A program made the position numbers and the translations under genes. Below the pieces are notes generated by a model. The model was not told the DNA's origin. It ran no database searches and was given only the letters and a program-made list of their open reading frames with translations. A DNA stretch of 7,494 bases, from NCBI GenBank assembly GCA_023262305.1, contig JALRCK010000098.1, positions 1-7,494 of the forward strand, written 5' to 3'. Below are positions 1 to 6,623 of this stretch, piece by piece. The first letter of the stretch is position 1, and each line of letters starts with the position of its first letter. The stretch is from Deltaproteobacteria bacterium. Lineage in GTDB: Bacteria > Bdellovibrionota_C > UBA2361 > OMII01.

Positions 1-260
1 GTTTAAACTTGAATCGGGGTTCATAGAATAACGAGCCTTATCATCCCTCAAAACTAGGGATCTACACGTTCGATAGTGCTATCAGTTTCAAGCGGGATCG
101 CTCGCCCGAAGAGAAGTCGGAAAAGAGCCGAGCAACTGCTCGCAACAAGTTGATCTGCCGCTTAAAAAGTCCCAAGAGCATTTTTGATCCCAACCCTTAA
201 GTAAGGGGCGAGAAGAGTCGACAGAACTATTGGGAGTGCTTATGGGGCAAAAAGGCTCAA
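1..260. other. Non-coding region with several short dyads
   Basis: No credible gene is visible here. The stretch holds several short perfect inverted repeats. ATCCCT (43-48) pairs with AGGGAT (56-61) around a 7-nt loop. GATAG (72-76) faces CTATC (79-83). CGAGC (129-133) pairs with GCTCG (138-142) around AACT. CCCTT (194-198) pairs with AAGGG (203-207) around AAGT. None is followed by a T-run, so they do not look like terminators. I found no well-spaced -35/-10 pair. The region may be the 5' leader of the exported-protein gene at 261, or the remains of an upstream intergenic region. The sequence begins with the palindrome GTTTAAAC. Confidence 0.4.
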
Positions 261-2135
261 GTGGTTAATTTCACGAAAGTATTGATGATTGTGAGCCTCG
301 GAGTTCTTCTGCCGATAGCCTGTTGCACACGTGTGGCCAATTCCCAGCAGGCCCCCCAAGCAACCGGTCCCGAACAGATGGAGAGTTTGGGATGCGATGG
401 GGTGCCAGGTAGCGGGAAAAAAGACAACGGATGCGGATGCGGACTTCCCGCTCCCGGAATATGCGGTTGTTCGCCGTGCACACCGGTTCCCACACCTATT
501 CCAACATTCACACCAACATGCGGAGTTTACATCGGGGAGAGCCTCGCTCATCCTAACGCCTCGTCGACACAACACACCTTCGCTGAAAGCTTTCCTCCAC
601 CTGCAAACGGGGCACCGAGCTGCCTGACGACACTTCGGAATGAAATCAAAAAAATGGCCGATGACTACACTCCGGTGCTTGGTCCCTCGGGAATGCAGTA
701 TCTCGACGATTACATCTCGGTATGGTTCATGGATAAACTGAACCTACGGTCGTCGGTATTTTATTCGGCGATGAAAGCGACTACCTCACTGTGCAACCCT
801 CCCTGTGCCGCCGGAGAGACTCGACTCCCAGCATGTTGGTGCGATGCTGACGGGTACAACAACTTTGCGTCCTCGACTCCTCCTCCGTCACCTTTCCCGA
901 TCACCTGCGTGTCTCAGGCTCCACTTGGTAACAATGGATACGAGCACTGGGAGGGTCTCTGCGTTCACTACAAAGTCTACCTCGACAAGAACTGTAACGT
1001 TGTCCCCCCTTCACTCTTGGGTAACCTCCGCCAGTGTAACGGCGTGAACCTCCAGTTCTGGCCCTCCTCCCCGATCTCACTCATGTGGAACACCTCTCAT
1101 GAGATCACATCAAACGGCACACTCGTTCGATTCCAGCTCGACAAGGGGCGCAAGGATTCGTGGTACACCTGGTATGGTTCCGAGGAGACCCCCCTCCTCG
1201 TCTACGATCCCGAACATAAAGGAGCTATCGCGAGCGCTGACCAGCTCTTCGGAAACTGGACGTTTGGTGGTAAGCGCTCAGCTTCACTCTCACCCTCTGC
1301 CGCATCAGGCGCTGGACCCTGGAGAGATGGCTATGAGGCTCTCGCGACACTTGATCAGAACGGGGATGGAGAGATCTCAGGCGCTGAGCTGAAACCGCTT
1401 GCACTCTGGTTCGACAAGGGCCGTGACGCTGTTGCTCAGCCGGGCGAAGTTGTTCCGGTCTCCGCAGTCGGAGTAACGAAGCTCTTCGTTGGTCCAGGCA
1501 AGCAGGACCCACAGACCCGAAACGTACACCTCAAGCGCGGATTCATCCGCCGCACCGATGCGGGAGAGACGGTTGGAGAGTCGGTGGATTGGTTTAGCAC
1601 CGGAGCCGCGACTCAGCCCGATCTCATCGTGAAGCAGCACCTCTTAACCGAGAAGCAGCGAGCAATCAGCGATATCTCAGCGCTCCTACCACAACGCCCC
1701 GTTGCAGCACCTCCTTCATCGAACCGTGATACCGTTCTTAAGGTGGTAAAAGACTCTCCTGTATCCGGCGCCTGGTTCTGGAAAGCCAAGGACGACGTCC
1801 AAGAAAATAGTCGCGGCGTGCTGCTCATCGATCACGTGGAAGGTGACATCGTATATGGTCTCACGGTTTCAGAGATCCCCGTCAGAGACCCCTCGGACAA
1901 ACTAAAGTCGGTTCTCTCAACTAAAGCGATATCCGGAAAAGTTGTCAAAGAGAGCGACGGTTCGTTCAAGCTCTCCTTCTCAACGGTAATCGCCCCTGAT
2001 CCTACAGGACACAAGGAGCCACCAAGTGTGAGCGAGGCACGCCTCTCCACAACAGACAACACCCTCACTGGTGAAACCACTGAGCTGCTTGGTCCTGATA
2101 AGAAGATCACATATCAGTGGGTGGCGACCAAGTAG
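261..2135 (+). CDS. Exported Cys-rich protein with EF-hand/LFGN calcium-binding module (putative lipoprotein)
   Basis: This is a 624-residue exported protein. The GTG start at 261 has AAAAAGG at 249-255, 5 nt upstream, and gives a short charged segment (K6), a hydrophobic core (7-20) and Cys21-Cys22. That resembles a lipoprotein signal, but Pro at -3 of the first Cys makes the lipobox atypical. All 18 cysteines lie between residues 21 and 259, so a disulfide-rich N-terminal half is likely. A Pro/Thr linker follows at 74-86. Residues 269-410 match a module known from bacterial hemolysin/VCBS-type calcium-binding proteins: SPISLMW, LLVYD, LFGN (329-332), GYEALATLDQNGDG and LALWFD...QPGEV. Only one EF-hand loop is canonical (D365, N367, D369, E371, S373, E376). 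The earlier and later loops have lost ligands. Residues about 500-624 look beta-rich and lipocalin-like, without certain homology. The function is unknown; a surface structural, adhesive or enzyme-associated role is possible. Another start is ATG 285. Confidence 0.8.
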   Translation: MVNFTKVLMIVSLGVLLPIACCTRVANSQQAPQATGPEQMESLGCDGVPGSGKKDNGCGCGLPAPGICGCSPCTPVPTPIPTFTPTCGVYIGESLAHPNASSTQHTFAESFPPPANGAPSCLTTLRNEIKKMADDYTPVLGPSGMQYLDDYISVWFMDKLNLRSSVFYSAMKATTSLCNPPCAAGETRLPACWCDADGYNNFASSTPPPSPFPITCVSQAPLGNNGYEHWEGLCVHYKVYLDKNCNVVPPSLLGNLRQCNGVNLQFWPSSPISLMWNTSHEITSNGTLVRFQLDKGRKDSWYTWYGSEETPLLVYDPEHKGAIASADQLFGNWTFGGKRSASLSPSAASGAGPWRDGYEALATLDQNGDGEISGAELKPLALWFDKGRDAVAQPGEVVPVSAVGVTKLFVGPGKQDPQTRNVHLKRGFIRRTDAGETVGESVDWFSTGAATQPDLIVKQHLLTEKQRAISDISALLPQRPVAAPPSSNRDTVLKVVKDSPVSGAWFWKAKDDVQENSRGVLLIDHVEGDIVYGLTVSEIPVRDPSDKLKSVLSTKAISGKVVKESDGSFKLSFSTVIAPDPTGHKEPPSVSEARLSTTDNTLTGETTELLGPDKKITYQWVATK

Positions 2136-2138
2136 TCG

Positions 2139-3065
2139 CTAGAGCGCGATATCGCGTAACGCACCCAGTAAGAGCCCCCGGAGCTCTTGCAGTTCGCCCT
2201 TTGGCGCTGCGGGATGGGCAAATATCAATACCTTTTGGCATCCACTTGTGGGCACTGGGAGGTCCACAGCGCCTATGCGAGGGATTCTAGCATCTGCCGA
2301 TACCTCTTGAGAGCTCAACGATGAGGCGCGATGCGGTTTTCTCTCCTCGCCCTGCCCTCCCTGAAAGAGGCTCCATTCTCGACGTGCTGAAGTAATCAGG
2401 TACACCAAGGATCCTTGGAGCTCAACCCCCATCCCCTCGTAGTCCTCTCCGATCCCAACCCCATCGACCATGCTCCGTTCAGGATCATAAATGCCACGCC
2501 CCTGATCGGTGACAACAGCAATGAGCGCTCGATGGATTGTGCCTTTTTCATCTGTGAGGGTGAGCTCACGAGCTAAAAGGGCCGCAGAGGCAAAGAGACA
2601 CTCCCCAAACCGAGCGCAATGAAAGCGGCGGTCATTACTCACCCCGTGCTGTCCGACGTTCCGCACAGCTTCGCCGATACTCCCCCGAATACTTGAAGCC
2701 ACCGAGGGGAAATAGTCAGGGAATCGCCCCTCAAGATCTGTTTTGTTAAAAATGGCAGCAATCGAATTTTGATATGCCGGGGTAGCAAAGATGGGCCATA
2801 CGAGATATTCGCCATGCACAACGCACGGAAATTGCCGAGCCTCGTCTAGAGAGATTGCACCCTGAGGAAGAGACGCACCGAAGAGCTCCCGAACCAGGCC
2901 CCCTGAGAGGCACACCCCTTCGTCACTTGGTCCCTCTCGATGTGGTTTGAGAAGATCTCTGAGCTCCCGCAGAAACTGTACACCAATAGTAGGCTCTACG
3001 TGCGAAGACGTTGAAGGGGAAGAATCCCTGCCGATTGAATTGTCTTGTTGACTCTTAGGCTTCAT
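2139..3065 (-). CDS. GHKL-fold (HATPase_c) ATP-binding protein
   Basis: From ATG 3065 this gives 308 residues. A GTG at 3092 would add nine; numbering below counts from that GTG. The GHKL ATPase signatures are the N-box SIGEAVRNVGQHG, with E141, N145 and H149, and the G1 box DQGRGI at 196-201. A glycine-rich lid follows (GVGIGEDYEGMGVELQG, 211-227). Such domains occur in anti-sigma kinases, histidine kinases and related switch proteins. No dimerisation/phosphoacceptor helix, receiver domain or membrane segment is visible, so this is not a classical sensor kinase. Residues 80-130 contain a WPIF-type segment I do not recognise. It may regulate a partner by nucleotide binding, but no sigma factor or STAS gene lies in the window. 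It converges on the exported-protein gene with 3 bp between stops. ATG 3065 has only a weak G-rich GGGGTG just upstream, so the start is uncertain. Confidence 0.65.
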   Translation of the reverse strand: MKPKSQQDNSIGRDSSPSTSSHVEPTIGVQFLRELRDLLKPHREGPSDEGVCLSGGLVRELFGASLPQGAISLDEARQFPCVVHGEYLVWPIFATPAYQNSIAAIFNKTDLEGRFPDYFPSVASSIRGSIGEAVRNVGQHGVSNDRRFHCARFGECLFASAALLARELTLTDEKGTIHRALIAVVTDQGRGIYDPERSMVDGVGIGEDYEGMGVELQGSLVYLITSARREWSLFQGGQGEERKPHRASSLSSQEVSADARIPRIGAVDLPVPTSGCQKVLIFAHPAAPKGELQELRGLLLGALRDIAL

Positions 3066-3096
3066 GCACCCCGATATGAGATGGACCCACACCCGT

Positions 3097-3110
3097 ATAT
3101 GGTCCCATAT
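3097..3110. promoter_or_regulatory. Palindrome ATATGG-tc-CCATAT, candidate operator of the ATPase gene
   Basis: Two perfect 6-bp arms are separated by 2 bp, upstream of the minus-strand ATPase gene. Read on the minus strand, the dyad lies between a weak -35-like TTTAGG and a -10-like TATACG about 18 bp apart. A repressor bound there would cover the promoter. The match to consensus is poor and no regulator gene is adjacent, so operator function is inference. Confidence 0.25.
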
Positions 3111-3291
3111 CTTGCACCCTAAACATAGCGAAGCGTTATTGACCTCACGGTCGGTATCTTTTGGCAGCAGTCCGCTGAGTTAGCAGCGCGTTGCGGGAGA
3201 GCCCATACATGTAACACCGGGGTCATATGAGGTGTCGGATAAGGGTTTTACCTGCCCCTTGTTGCTTCAGCCAACGGGAGCAGCCCCCCTC

Positions 3292-3320
3292 TTGGATTAT
3301 CCCATCTCTTTCTTCATAAA
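3292..3320 (+). promoter_or_regulatory. Weak sigma70-like promoter for the TIM-barrel gene
   Basis: TTGGAT (3292-3297) and CATAAA (3315-3320) are separated by 17 bp. Three of six and four of six bases match the -35 and -10 consensus. Transcription would begin near 3327, leaving about 23 nt before the GTG start, with an AAGGA ribosome binding site at 3337-3341. The spacing is good but the hexamers are weak. The rest of 3111-3291 shows no gene or other clear signal. Confidence 0.3.
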
Positions 3321-3349
3321 AGCGCACCATTTCGGCAAGGAATCCAGCG

Positions 3350-4126
3350 GTGTGGTCGAATCTTACTATTATGGTGGAGCGTTACATTCCCTCTATAACG
3401 ACGCATTCTCGGGCTGGACAAAGTTGGCAGGAAAAAATTGTGGAGGTTCCCAAACTTGGGGTCGACGAGTGCTCTTTGTTCGTGACTGGCTTGACACCGA
3501 ACCAGCGCGAGGAGTGCTATAAACTTCTCCTCAACGCGAAGCGAACGAGACGTTTTACCATACCGTTTGTCCATGCGGTCGCCTCAATGCCAGAGGATGA
3601 GTTCTGGTTCCTCACTGACACGTTCGGCACCGAGGCGTTTAATCTGCACCCTCAATGGGACTTTCCCCTGAATCACCAACTCAGCCCAAATATTCGAGAG
3701 CGGATCTTTATCGAGAACTGCTCCGTATCAACACCACTCACCCGAGAGGACCTGGTAGGCTTTGCCGGATTGTGCATCGATCTCTCACACCTTGAGGACG
3801 CCCGCCGAAATTGCCCCGAGAACTTCGCCCGAACCCTTGCACTCGCACAGAGCGTTCCAGTGGGAGCGAACCATGTCAGCGGAGTGCGCAACCTTGGGCT
3901 CAAGCCAGACGGCTCCATCGCAGGGACCTCAACGCATGTCGCAGAGACACTCGACGACTTCTCGTATGTCGCAACGCTCCCCGCATACTGCATCGCTCCC
4001 CTCATAACGCTGGAGCTTGAGAACCCGATACGGGAGCAGCTCACTTTCATTGAGTCCATCACGAACGGGTTGCTGCAGGCACGCCAACGCACTGCTCTTC
4101 CCGAGCGCTCGCCCCGATCACGCTAA
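3350..4126 (+). CDS. Sugar isomerase/AP endonuclease family 2-like TIM-barrel protein
   Basis: This 258-residue protein has the layout of the xylose isomerase-like TIM-barrel superfamily, with strands ending in polar, potentially metal-binding residues. Candidate ligands are H75 (FVHAVAS), H100 (NLHP), E122 (FIENCS), D144 and H147 (CIDLSHLED), H175 (ANHVS), H196 (STHVAE), and E222/E224 (TLELENP). Members of this superfamily act as sugar isomerases or epimerases, or as AP endonucleases; nothing here fixes the substrate. There is no signal peptide, so it is probably cytoplasmic. GTG 3350 is chosen because AAGGA lies 8 nt upstream, whereas ATG 3371 (residue 8) has no recognisable ribosome binding site. 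The C-terminal tail after 245 is Arg/Pro-rich and probably disordered. The stop lies inside the 3' end of the convergent family 17 glycosyltransferase gene, a 9-bp tail-to-tail overlap. Confidence 0.6.
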   Translation: MWSNLTIMVERYIPSITTHSRAGQSWQEKIVEVPKLGVDECSLFVTGLTPNQREECYKLLLNAKRTRRFTIPFVHAVASMPEDEFWFLTDTFGTEAFNLHPQWDFPLNHQLSPNIRERIFIENCSVSTPLTREDLVGFAGLCIDLSHLEDARRNCPENFARTLALAQSVPVGANHVSGVRNLGLKPDGSIAGTSTHVAETLDDFSYVATLPAYCIAPLITLELENPIREQLTFIESITNGLLQARQRTALPERSPRSR

Positions 4127-4900
4127 GTGTCGATACCGATCCGGGTTAGTCCGAATTGCGATCGGATACGTGTCGTCGATCTGCACTCTCTCAATCTCAA
4201 AGCCCTCGCGCCCGAGGAGCTCCTCAGCTTGATCGAGGCGCTCTTGGATCTTCTCTTTGATATCGGGACGATCAAACTCGGTATGTGCATAGGACTCGAT
4301 CTTCCGGATAATTCTGCTGGCGTCCCCGAGGTATGAAAAGTGCCATCCCCCGAGATACGAGTAGGCGTACTGCCCACGGTATTGTTTATACTCCTGGCAA
4401 TCACCACTAAAGATCGGCGCAGGAACGACGATCGTTGAACGAATCCTGTGATGGTCCTCGGGCTTCACCACTTTGTGAGTGAGCTTCCCGTAGTACATCT
4501 GGTAGGTCAGGGTGAGCGGTCCCACATAGTGCGGATTATCCTTGAGAACCTGAATCGCCTTACCGACGGTCGATCGCTCAGGGATCTCATCGCAGTCTGA
4601 GATGAAGATGAAGTCCTCGGGCGTTAGATTCTGTAAGGCTCGCCCCATCGCCTTGCGCTGCGTGTGCTCGCGGTGCCAACTGGACCCCTCGTCAGGGAGA
4701 TCGCACACGATGTGCTCAATCTTGTCGTGAAAACGGGAGAATCTCTCCCTATTCGTATCGTACACGAGCTCCTTTGGCTTGCCGGAGAAGGTCTTACGGG
4801 CTTCACACAAAACGAATCTGTCTACGACAGGGTAGAGCTCCTCAAGACGGATCTCAAGGAGGTCCAACTCATCGAAGAACATGAAGCAATCGTAGATCAT
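4118..4900 (-). CDS. Glycosyltransferase family 17 protein
   Basis: This 260-residue protein matches the family 17 glycosyltransferase pattern along its whole length, from the diagnostic start MIYDCFMFFDELDLLEIRL. Other family features are E34 with SGKPK (39-43), WHREHTQR (75-82), the acidic SDCDEIP (101-107, probable metal/nucleotide-sugar site), GGWHFSYLG (184-192) and SYAH (203-206). The family includes animal MGAT3, which adds bisecting N-acetylglucosamine in beta-1,4 linkage to mannose. Bacterial members occur in surface polysaccharide loci, and their donor and acceptor are mostly unknown. No membrane anchor is visible, unlike MGAT3, so it is probably cytoplasmic or peripheral. The length is that of a complete catalytic domain. 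ATG 4900 is supported by GGAAGAG 5 nt upstream. I saw no convincing promoter in 4901-4990. A second, family 2 glycosyltransferase starts divergently 229 bp away. Confidence 0.88.
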   Translation of the reverse strand: MIYDCFMFFDELDLLEIRLEELYPVVDRFVLCEARKTFSGKPKELVYDTNRERFSRFHDKIEHIVCDLPDEGSSWHREHTQRKAMGRALQNLTPEDFIFISDCDEIPERSTVGKAIQVLKDNPHYVGPLTLTYQMYYGKLTHKVVKPEDHHRIRSTIVVPAPIFSGDCQEYKQYRGQYAYSYLGGWHFSYLGDASRIIRKIESYAHTEFDRPDIKEKIQERLDQAEELLGREGFEIERVQIDDTYPIAIRTNPDRYRHLA

Positions 4901-4995
4901 AGAATCTCTTCCAGGCGCTCATGGTACCACCAAAAGAGCTGTTCTCACTACACCCTACTAGGGGCGAACTACGGCGAACAGGAAAAAATCAGTTA

Positions 4996-5024
4996 TTGTC
5001 TGAGGGTCGTATTGTGGAAATAAT
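4996..5024 (+). promoter_or_regulatory. Sigma70-like promoter of the family 2 glycosyltransferase gene
   Basis: TTGTCT (4996-5001) and AATAAT (5019-5024) are exactly 17 bp apart, with four of six and five of six consensus matches. Transcription would start near 5031 and give a leader of about 100 nt. This is the best promoter-like pair in the window. Confidence 0.45.
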
Positions 5025-5033
5025 ACACCTCTA

Positions 5034-5051
5034 GTCGGAGTAACTCCCGAC
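5034..5051 (+). promoter_or_regulatory. Small hairpin at the 5' end of the predicted leader
   Basis: GTCGGAG (5034-5040) can pair with CTCCCGAC (5044-5051) with one bulged C around a TAA loop. It would sit within a few nucleotides of the predicted transcript start, where such hairpins often stabilise mRNA. The 3-nt loop and bulge make it modest. Confidence 0.25.
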
Positions 5052-5067
5052 ACACCCGTGTAATCCC

Positions 5068-5110
5068 TCGCGAACCTCTCGACCGCTCACCCTGTGAGGT
5101 AGAGGTGCGA
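5068..5110 (+). promoter_or_regulatory. Compound stem-loop in the 5' leader, just upstream of the RBS
   Basis: Three nested paired segments form one extended hairpin. TCGC (5068-5071) pairs with GCGA (5107-5110). ACCTCT (5074-5079) pairs with AGAGGT (5101-5106). CTCAC (5086-5090) pairs with GTGAG (5094-5098) around CCT. A 2-nt bulge and an asymmetric internal loop separate the segments. It ends 7 nt before the AGGA ribosome binding site (5118-5121). There is no T-run, so it is not an intrinsic terminator. A role in mRNA stability, translation control or protein binding is possible. No known riboswitch class is recognised. Confidence 0.4.
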
Positions 5111-5129
5111 GCTCTACAGGATAGAGACC

Positions 5130-5864
5130 ATGAATTTTCCCGAGACGGTCATCTCAATTCCCATCTGGGACAGCGATGAACAATCCCAATGGACGTTAGC
5201 CCTGATTGACGCAGCCCAGAATGACACCATTATGCGAGGGAACTTTCACCTTGTCCTTGTCGACAATGCCTCTCCATCTCAGGTTACCCAAGAGTCCCTC
5301 GCTCGGGCAGAGGAGGCGAAGAACCCGCGCCTCTCGATCCTCCGCAACGAATCGAATCAAGGTTATGGTAAAGCAGCCAACCGGGGGGTCTTTTACGGCT
5401 TAGGTCTCGGCGCCCAGTATGCGATCGTCATGAACAACGACATCACGATTCGAAATCCTGACTGGATTGAGGAGGCATTTGTAAGCCACCTTCGCGCCGA
5501 TCCGAATCAGCTCATGGGATCACGACTGATAGACTTTAACGGAGGTGCGATGTACGACGGTCAGAACGTCACCCCCTACCTCGAGGGGTGGTGCCTCGCC
5601 TTCCACCGCTCTTTTGTCGAAAACGTAGGTCTCTTTGATGGTGCGATCTTCAACTGGCATGAAGACGCGGAGCTTTGCATCCGAGCCGTCAAGAACGGCT
5701 TCAGACTCGCTCAGTCGCCGGCGTTCGAGTGGGACGGGATACAACCGATGGTGAAGGGCCCCCTCCTCCACGCATCCGGCAAAACGGGCTTCAAGAAGCT
5801 CGACTATTCCTCAATCGCCGAGGCCTCACGCGAGCATGTCGTGCGCAAGCATTTCACCAAGTAG
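5130..5864 (+). CDS. Glycosyltransferase family 2 (GT-A fold) protein
   Basis: This 244-residue protein is a typical compact family 2 glycosyltransferase, transferring a sugar from a nucleotide donor to a cell-envelope acceptor. Visible landmarks are the first strand TVISIPIWD (6-14), LVLVDNAS (41-48), the loop NQGYGKAANRG (76-86), and MNNDI with the DXD-like NND (102-104) for metal/nucleotide-sugar binding. The acceptor-side block GWCLAFHRSF (153-162), GLFDGAIF (167-174) and the catalytic-type HEDAELCIRA (177-186) follow, then a conserved late His (H214). No membrane helices are present, so it is cytoplasmic or membrane-peripheral. ATG 5130 has AGGA 8 nt upstream. The transcript is probably monocistronic, starting near 5031 and ending at the hairpin after the stop. 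It resembles rhamnosyl-type transferases in architecture, but the sugar cannot be named from sequence. Confidence 0.85.
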   Translation: MNFPETVISIPIWDSDEQSQWTLALIDAAQNDTIMRGNFHLVLVDNASPSQVTQESLARAEEAKNPRLSILRNESNQGYGKAANRGVFYGLGLGAQYAIVMNNDITIRNPDWIEEAFVSHLRADPNQLMGSRLIDFNGGAMYDGQNVTPYLEGWCLAFHRSFVENVGLFDGAIFNWHEDAELCIRAVKNGFRLAQSPAFEWDGIQPMVKGPLLHASGKTGFKKLDYSSIAEASREHVVRKHFTK

Positions 5865-5876
5865 CACCGAGCAATT

Positions 5877-5897
5877 CAGCCGTCAGCCTTACGGCTG
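5877..5897. terminator. Hairpin between convergent genes, probable terminator
   Basis: CAGCCGT (5877-5883) and ACGGCTG (5891-5897) form a perfect 7-bp stem around a 7-nt loop, followed on the plus strand by TTT. It begins 13 nt after the glycosyltransferase stop and covers the stop of the convergent methyltransferase gene. The T-run is short on the plus strand. On the minus strand the stem is followed only by AATTGC, so termination is better supported for the plus direction. Confidence 0.5.
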
Positions 5898-6623
5898 TTT
5901 CCGAAGTACAAAAACACCTCCAGCACTCTCAAAGAGCTTGAGGTTATGCCGCCGTGCTATCCAACGAAACGCATGCGGAGAATAAAAGACGAGGTGTGTC
6001 GGGTCTCGGTGATACCACCAATCCGCGAAGGTCTCAGGGACAAGCTGCGTCATAACACCCAGAACTCCCCCGTCTTTAAGCATCCCACACAAGCGCTCGA
6101 ACTCGCCGGCCGGGCAGGCAAAATGCTCGGCGACCTCGCTGCATGTGATGAAATCATAGGAGTCATTCAGGACATCGCTCACAGGAAGGAAGTGCGGGTC
6201 GTACGATCGGCACTCAACTCCACGTTCACGCGCGAGCACCTCAATTGATACGGAGGGTCCACAACCGTAATCGAGACCAATTCCATGCTCTGGAACGTGC
6301 GAGAGAACGGGATCAACGAGCCTGCAGAGATGGTTCCGGTACCCCGGATCTCGAATATCGTTGTTATGTTTCGCGTAGTGGGCTCGCTCCTGCTCGAGGG
6401 TAGGACGCACCGCAGGATCTTTTACGATCAGTTCGCAACACGAGCACCTATAGAAGTGGAGAGCATCTCGCGGTTCACTACTTGGCGCATAGAGCTGCCA
6501 AGGAACGGAATGGGTCGCTACATGGTGCACGACTACATCGTTGCTGCCACACAGCGGACACTCGATCCCTCTGCGCGCAACCTTCGTGTCCAACGTGTCG
6601 CTCTCCCTGCTCTCTCCTTTCAT
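5889..6623 (-). CDS. Zinc-ribbon SAM-dependent methyltransferase (class I)
   Basis: A class I methyltransferase with an N-terminal zinc-binding module. Residue numbers count from an upstream GTG at 6632; subtract three for the chosen start. Cysteine pairs CPLC (25-28) and CSCC (63-66) probably bind zinc. Motif I is GLDYGCGPS (119-127), with an acidic residue after the second strand in YDPHF (144-148). Later blocks are YDFITCSEVAEHF (159-171), MLKDGGVLGVMTQL (184-197) and WWYHRDPTHLVFYSP (205-219). This arrangement is typical of methyltransferases found near glycosyltransferases or in small-molecule pathways; the acceptor is not evident. ATG 6623 is chosen because it overlaps the phosphorylase stop as ATGA, indicating translational coupling, and neither it nor GTG 6632 has a good ribosome binding site. 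A TTG further in (residue 14), preceded by a GGGAG-type site, is less likely. Its stop lies within the 5877-5897 hairpin. Confidence 0.82.
   Translation of the reverse strand: MKGESRESDTLDTKVARRGIECPLCGSNDVVVHHVATHSVPWQLYAPSSEPRDALHFYRCSCCELIVKDPAVRPTLEQERAHYAKHNNDIRDPGYRNHLCRLVDPVLSHVPEHGIGLDYGCGPSVSIEVLARERGVECRSYDPHFLPVSDVLNDSYDFITCSEVAEHFACPAGEFERLCGMLKDGGVLGVMTQLVPETFADWWYHRDPTHLVFYSPHAFRWIARRHNLKLFESAGGVFVLRKQP

Noticed and set aside
43..61. 6-bp stem with 7-nt loop resembling a tRNA arm
   Set aside because: The loop is not an anticodon or T-loop, and no acceptor, D or T arms can be formed around it.
240..575. Minus-strand open frame of 111 codons over the start of the exported-protein gene
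   Set aside because: Composition follows the overlapping Cys/Pro-rich coding sequence, and no family features are seen.
2145..2156. Perfect 12-bp palindrome CGCGATATCGCG
   Set aside because: It encodes the last residues of the ATPase gene. A 4-bp stem with ATAT loop is too short for a terminator, and nothing else supports a site.
2168..2190. Hairpin-capable repeat (AAGAGC/GCTCTT, extendable to 8 bp with one wobble) 33 bp after the exported-protein gene
   Set aside because: It lies inside the opposing ATPase coding sequence and has no T-run, so terminator function is not supported.
3066..3092. GTG start at 3092 for the ATPase, with an ISGC lipobox-like string
   Set aside because: The hydrophobic stretch before Cys is only about eight residues and lacks a positive N-terminus, and a promoter may overlap this segment. 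ATG 3065 is preferred, with some doubt.
4953..4963. Dyad CCCTA-C-TAGGG between the divergent glycosyltransferase genes
   Set aside because: Only 5-bp arms and no aligned promoter on either strand, so it is compatible with chance.
4664..5023. Open frame of 119 codons antisense to the family 17 glycosyltransferase
   Set aside because: It is a shadow of a gene with full family motifs and has no recognisable domain.
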